Positions 19,318 through 21,144 of a DNA stretch of 21,144 nt are shown in pieces. The translations under genes were made by a program, and so were the position numbers. Position 1 is the first letter of the stretch. The number at the start of each line of letters is the position of its first letter. The notes beneath the pieces are model-generated. The model was not told the DNA's origin and searched no databases. It saw only the letters and a list, made by a program, of their open reading frames with translations. The DNA comes from JABIBT01 sp964448715 (GTDB taxonomy: Archaea > Nanobdellota > Nanobdellia > SCGC-AAA011-G17 > PNOQ01), in contig CAYUWX010000007.1 of assembly GCA_964448715.1 (NCBI GenBank), positions 1 through 21,144 of the forward strand, in the 5' to 3' direction.

Positions 19318-21081
19318 CTAAACTAATATTTCTATATTCTTTCCAATAATTTTCTTTAGATCTTCAAATAATTTTAAATTTAATTTAATTGCCTGAACAA
19401 CTTCTTTTTCAACTAGTGTTTTTTCTAATTCATCTAGATTGGATTTTTTTATGGTTTTTAGTCTTCCTTTTGCAATTTCTACTTTTTCTATTTTATTTTT
19501 ATCTTTAATATCTTTAGTTATAAATGCTATATCTTTAAACATAATTAATTCTCCTGTTTTGGCCCCATGTTTAAATTTAAGTTTAGCTCTTTCTAATCCC
19601 ATGAATTTTTTTCTTTGAGAATGGTCTATAATTGTCCTTAAGAATGTTCTAATTTCCCTTTTTATTTTATCAGATTCTGCTTTTTGAAGTTTTTTAGCTT
19701 TAAATTCTTCATTTGATTTTATGAATGATTTTAAATTATTTAATAAAACTTCTGGTAAACTTTCTTTTTCACAATATTTTTTAAATCCTGTTTCTAATTT
19801 TGAATATTTTATATCTTCTGATTTTAGTATTTCATCTAGAGTTTTTGTTAGATCTTTGTAAATTTGAGTAAATGTTTCTTTTTCTGTCTTTTTTTCTATT
19901 TGTTTAAATAATTTATTTATTCTTTTTAAATAATTATCACAGTCAGTTAATAGTTCATCAATTTCTTTACCTGTTATTTCTTTTACTTTACCATGCTCTA
20001 TTTTTTTGAAGAAAACTCTAATTTTTTCTAATATATCTACATATTTTTGTTCAAGTATTTTTTCTTTTTTAACAAATACTTCTTCTAATAATTTAACAGT
20101 TTCTTTAGGTGTTGGAGGGGAAATTCCATAAAGCATTAAAGCTGCTTGAGAAGGATTTAAAATTCCATAATATAGGTCTTCTCCTGCAATCATTAATAAT
20201 TTTTTTCTTGCCCTTTCTAAAAGTTTTTCACCCATATCCATTTGCATATCTATTGCTTCTGGAGAAGGTTTTATTCTTCCCATTTTTAATAAAAGTCTCC
20301 ATGGCATAAATATTCCTCTATCATAAATTGGAACTCCGTCTCTTAAGAATGTGAAAATTACCGGGTGTGCATCTTTTACAGATTCCCAGAAGTCTGTTAA
20401 AATATAAACTTGAACGTGGAATTCTTTTTTTACACCAGTTATTGCAGCTGCTTCAAAACCTTGACTGATAATTAGAGATCTTAATTTATCTTTTAGTTCT
20501 GCTCTAGTCATACGTCTTACATCGGTATCATCTACAATAACATAAACATCTATATCATTAGATTTTTCTCCTCTGAATAAAGAACCGGCTGCAACATAGC
20601 TAACAATATATTTTTCGAATTTTTGTATAACCATGCTTTTGTGAACTTCTGAAATTTTTAGTGCTCCTAAAAAATCCATTGGATCATATAAAATTGCGGA
20701 CATTGCAATTAATTGTAAAACTTCGTATTTTGCATCAAATAGGGATTCTTTTATTTCTGATACTGTAAAAACTTCTAGGAAAAAATCTTTATCTTCTTGA
20801 TTTGCTATTTTTATTAATTCATTGAATGATTTTTCTTTTAATTTCATATCTGGTTGTAATTTTGATTTAGAATCATCTATTGTTATAAGAACATTAATTT
20901 TATCTTTATCATCTTTTTTAGGTGGAAGCAAGGCTATACCTAAAATTTCTTTTTTATGTGTTTTAAGAAGTTTATCTTTTAATTTTTCAACCTTAGTTTT
21001 TATTTTTTTAATCTTATTTTTCATTGCTTTTTGTTCTTCAGGACTAGGTTGTTTTGGTTGTAAATTGAGATTAGGATCCAT
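19318..21081 (-). CDS. Duplicated nucleotidyltransferase protein, 587 aa, with HEPN-like and helical tail
   Basis: Domains in order: a basic coiled lead (about 15-45); a degenerate nucleotidyltransferase copy (about 46-150; ILGIALLPP...INVLITIDD without the GS and DxD residues); an intact copy (about 158-260) with AAGSLFRGEKSNDIDVYVIVDD carrying Gly166-Ser167 and Asp176/Asp178; a HEPN-like helical part (about 270-390) including SQAALM; then a long Lys/Glu helical tail and a basic C-terminal domain (about 470-587). As in the 277-aa protein, His222 (FHVQVYIL) sits where the third Asp is expected. Residues about 257-385 align with that protein (FMPWRLLLKMGRIKPSPEAI, then LLEEVFVKKEKILEQKYV). The start fits a TATA box 26 nt upstream. 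Function is unknown. Confidence 0.85.
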   Translation of the reverse strand: MDPNLNLQPKQPSPEEQKAMKNKIKKIKTKVEKLKDKLLKTHKKEILGIALLPPKKDDKDKINVLITIDDSKSKLQPDMKLKEKSFNELIKIANQEDKDFFLEVFTVSEIKESLFDAKYEVLQLIAMSAILYDPMDFLGALKISEVHKSMVIQKFEKYIVSYVAAGSLFRGEKSNDIDVYVIVDDTDVRRMTRAELKDKLRSLIISQGFEAAAITGVKKEFHVQVYILTDFWESVKDAHPVIFTFLRDGVPIYDRGIFMPWRLLLKMGRIKPSPEAIDMQMDMGEKLLERARKKLLMIAGEDLYYGILNPSQAALMLYGISPPTPKETVKLLEEVFVKKEKILEQKYVDILEKIRVFFKKIEHGKVKEITGKEIDELLTDCDNYLKRINKLFKQIEKKTEKETFTQIYKDLTKTLDEILKSEDIKYSKLETGFKKYCEKESLPEVLLNNLKSFIKSNEEFKAKKLQKAESDKIKREIRTFLRTIIDHSQRKKFMGLERAKLKFKHGAKTGELIMFKDIAFITKDIKDKNKIEKVEIAKGRLKTIKKSNLDELEKTLVEKEVVQAIKLNLKLFEDLKKIIGKNIEILV

Positions 21082-21102
21082 ATGTTTTCATTAGAGTGTT
21101 TT

Positions 21103-21112
21103 ATTTTTAAAT
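21103..21112 (-). promoter_or_regulatory. TATA box of the 587-aa nucleotidyltransferase gene
   Basis: The minus strand reads ATTTAAAAAT, centred about 26 nt before the ATG at 21081, predicting a leaderless mRNA. No SD sequence is visible. Confidence 0.55.
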
Positions 21113-21120
21113 GTTTGGGT

Positions 21121-21135
21121 AAAAAAAGAAAAAAA
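21121..21135 (-). terminator. Possible T-tract terminator of a minus-strand gene beyond the window
   Basis: The minus strand reads TTTTT-TTCTTTTTTT immediately after a TAA (21136-21138). This would fit the end of another minus-strand gene followed by its terminator. With only a few bases of context, this is tentative. Confidence 0.35.
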
Positions 21136-21144
21136 TTAGAAATC

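Noticed and set aside
1..21144. CRISPR array, transposon, intein or integrated element
   Set aside because: No regularly spaced repeats, transposase, integrase, terminal inverted repeats or splicing motifs were seen; infB and gyrA read through without insertions.

Overview
The window comes from a very A+T-rich archaeal genome with almost no space between genes. Ribosomal proteins L7Ae, S28e, L24e, S6e, L10e and L35Ae, factors aIF5B and aIF2-gamma, archaeal-type GluRS and TyrRS, DUF371 and TATA-box promoters place it firmly in Archaea. A DNA gyrase A subunit, a bacterial-type signal peptidase II (LspA), shortened core proteins and several unnamed families suggest a DPANN lineage of the Pacearchaeota/Woesearchaeota type. 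That lineage call is inference from gene content, not a phylogeny.

Layout. Bases 1-563 hold the 3' end of gyrA. Bases 560-5236 (minus strand) hold the familiar archaeal translation cluster, read rpl7ae > rps28e > rpl24e > ndk > infB (aIF5B) > rps6e > aIF2-gamma; the 56-codon L24e gene lies at 4501-4671. Bases 5314-5703 encode a small predicted lipoprotein. Bases 5798-7875 carry gltX coupled by ATGA to a stand-alone PUA-like RNA-binding protein. Then come DUF371 (minus) and a class I methyltransferase (plus), which diverge from one shared AT element. A yjbQ-tyrS pair and lspA follow on the minus strand. From about 10.7 to 15.4 kb the plus strand carries accessory, mostly unnamed genes: a 152-aa orphan, a 477-aa orphan, a 631-aa Endonuclease IV-like TIM barrel with a very large insertion, and a nucleotidyltransferase with a HEPN-like tail. 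From 15.4 kb to the end the minus strand carries a 233-aa orphan, PEP synthase, L10e, L35Ae and a 587-aa nucleotidyltransferase paralogous to the 277-aa one.

How the genes work together. Most of the window serves translation: ribosome structure, initiation, aminoacylation and probably RNA modification or binding. PEP synthase links to central carbon metabolism, and LspA plus the lipoprotein point to a processed, membrane-anchored surface protein. The 477-aa / TIM-barrel / nucleotidyltransferase string looks like a functional unit with no named role and is the best candidate for something undescribed. Promoters fall into two classes: TATA boxes about 25-28 nt from the start codon (leaderless mRNAs) and TATA boxes about 38-50 nt away with a Shine-Dalgarno sequence. 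No tRNA, rRNA, CRISPR array, transposon or intein was seen, and no gene-free stretch exceeds 100 bases.
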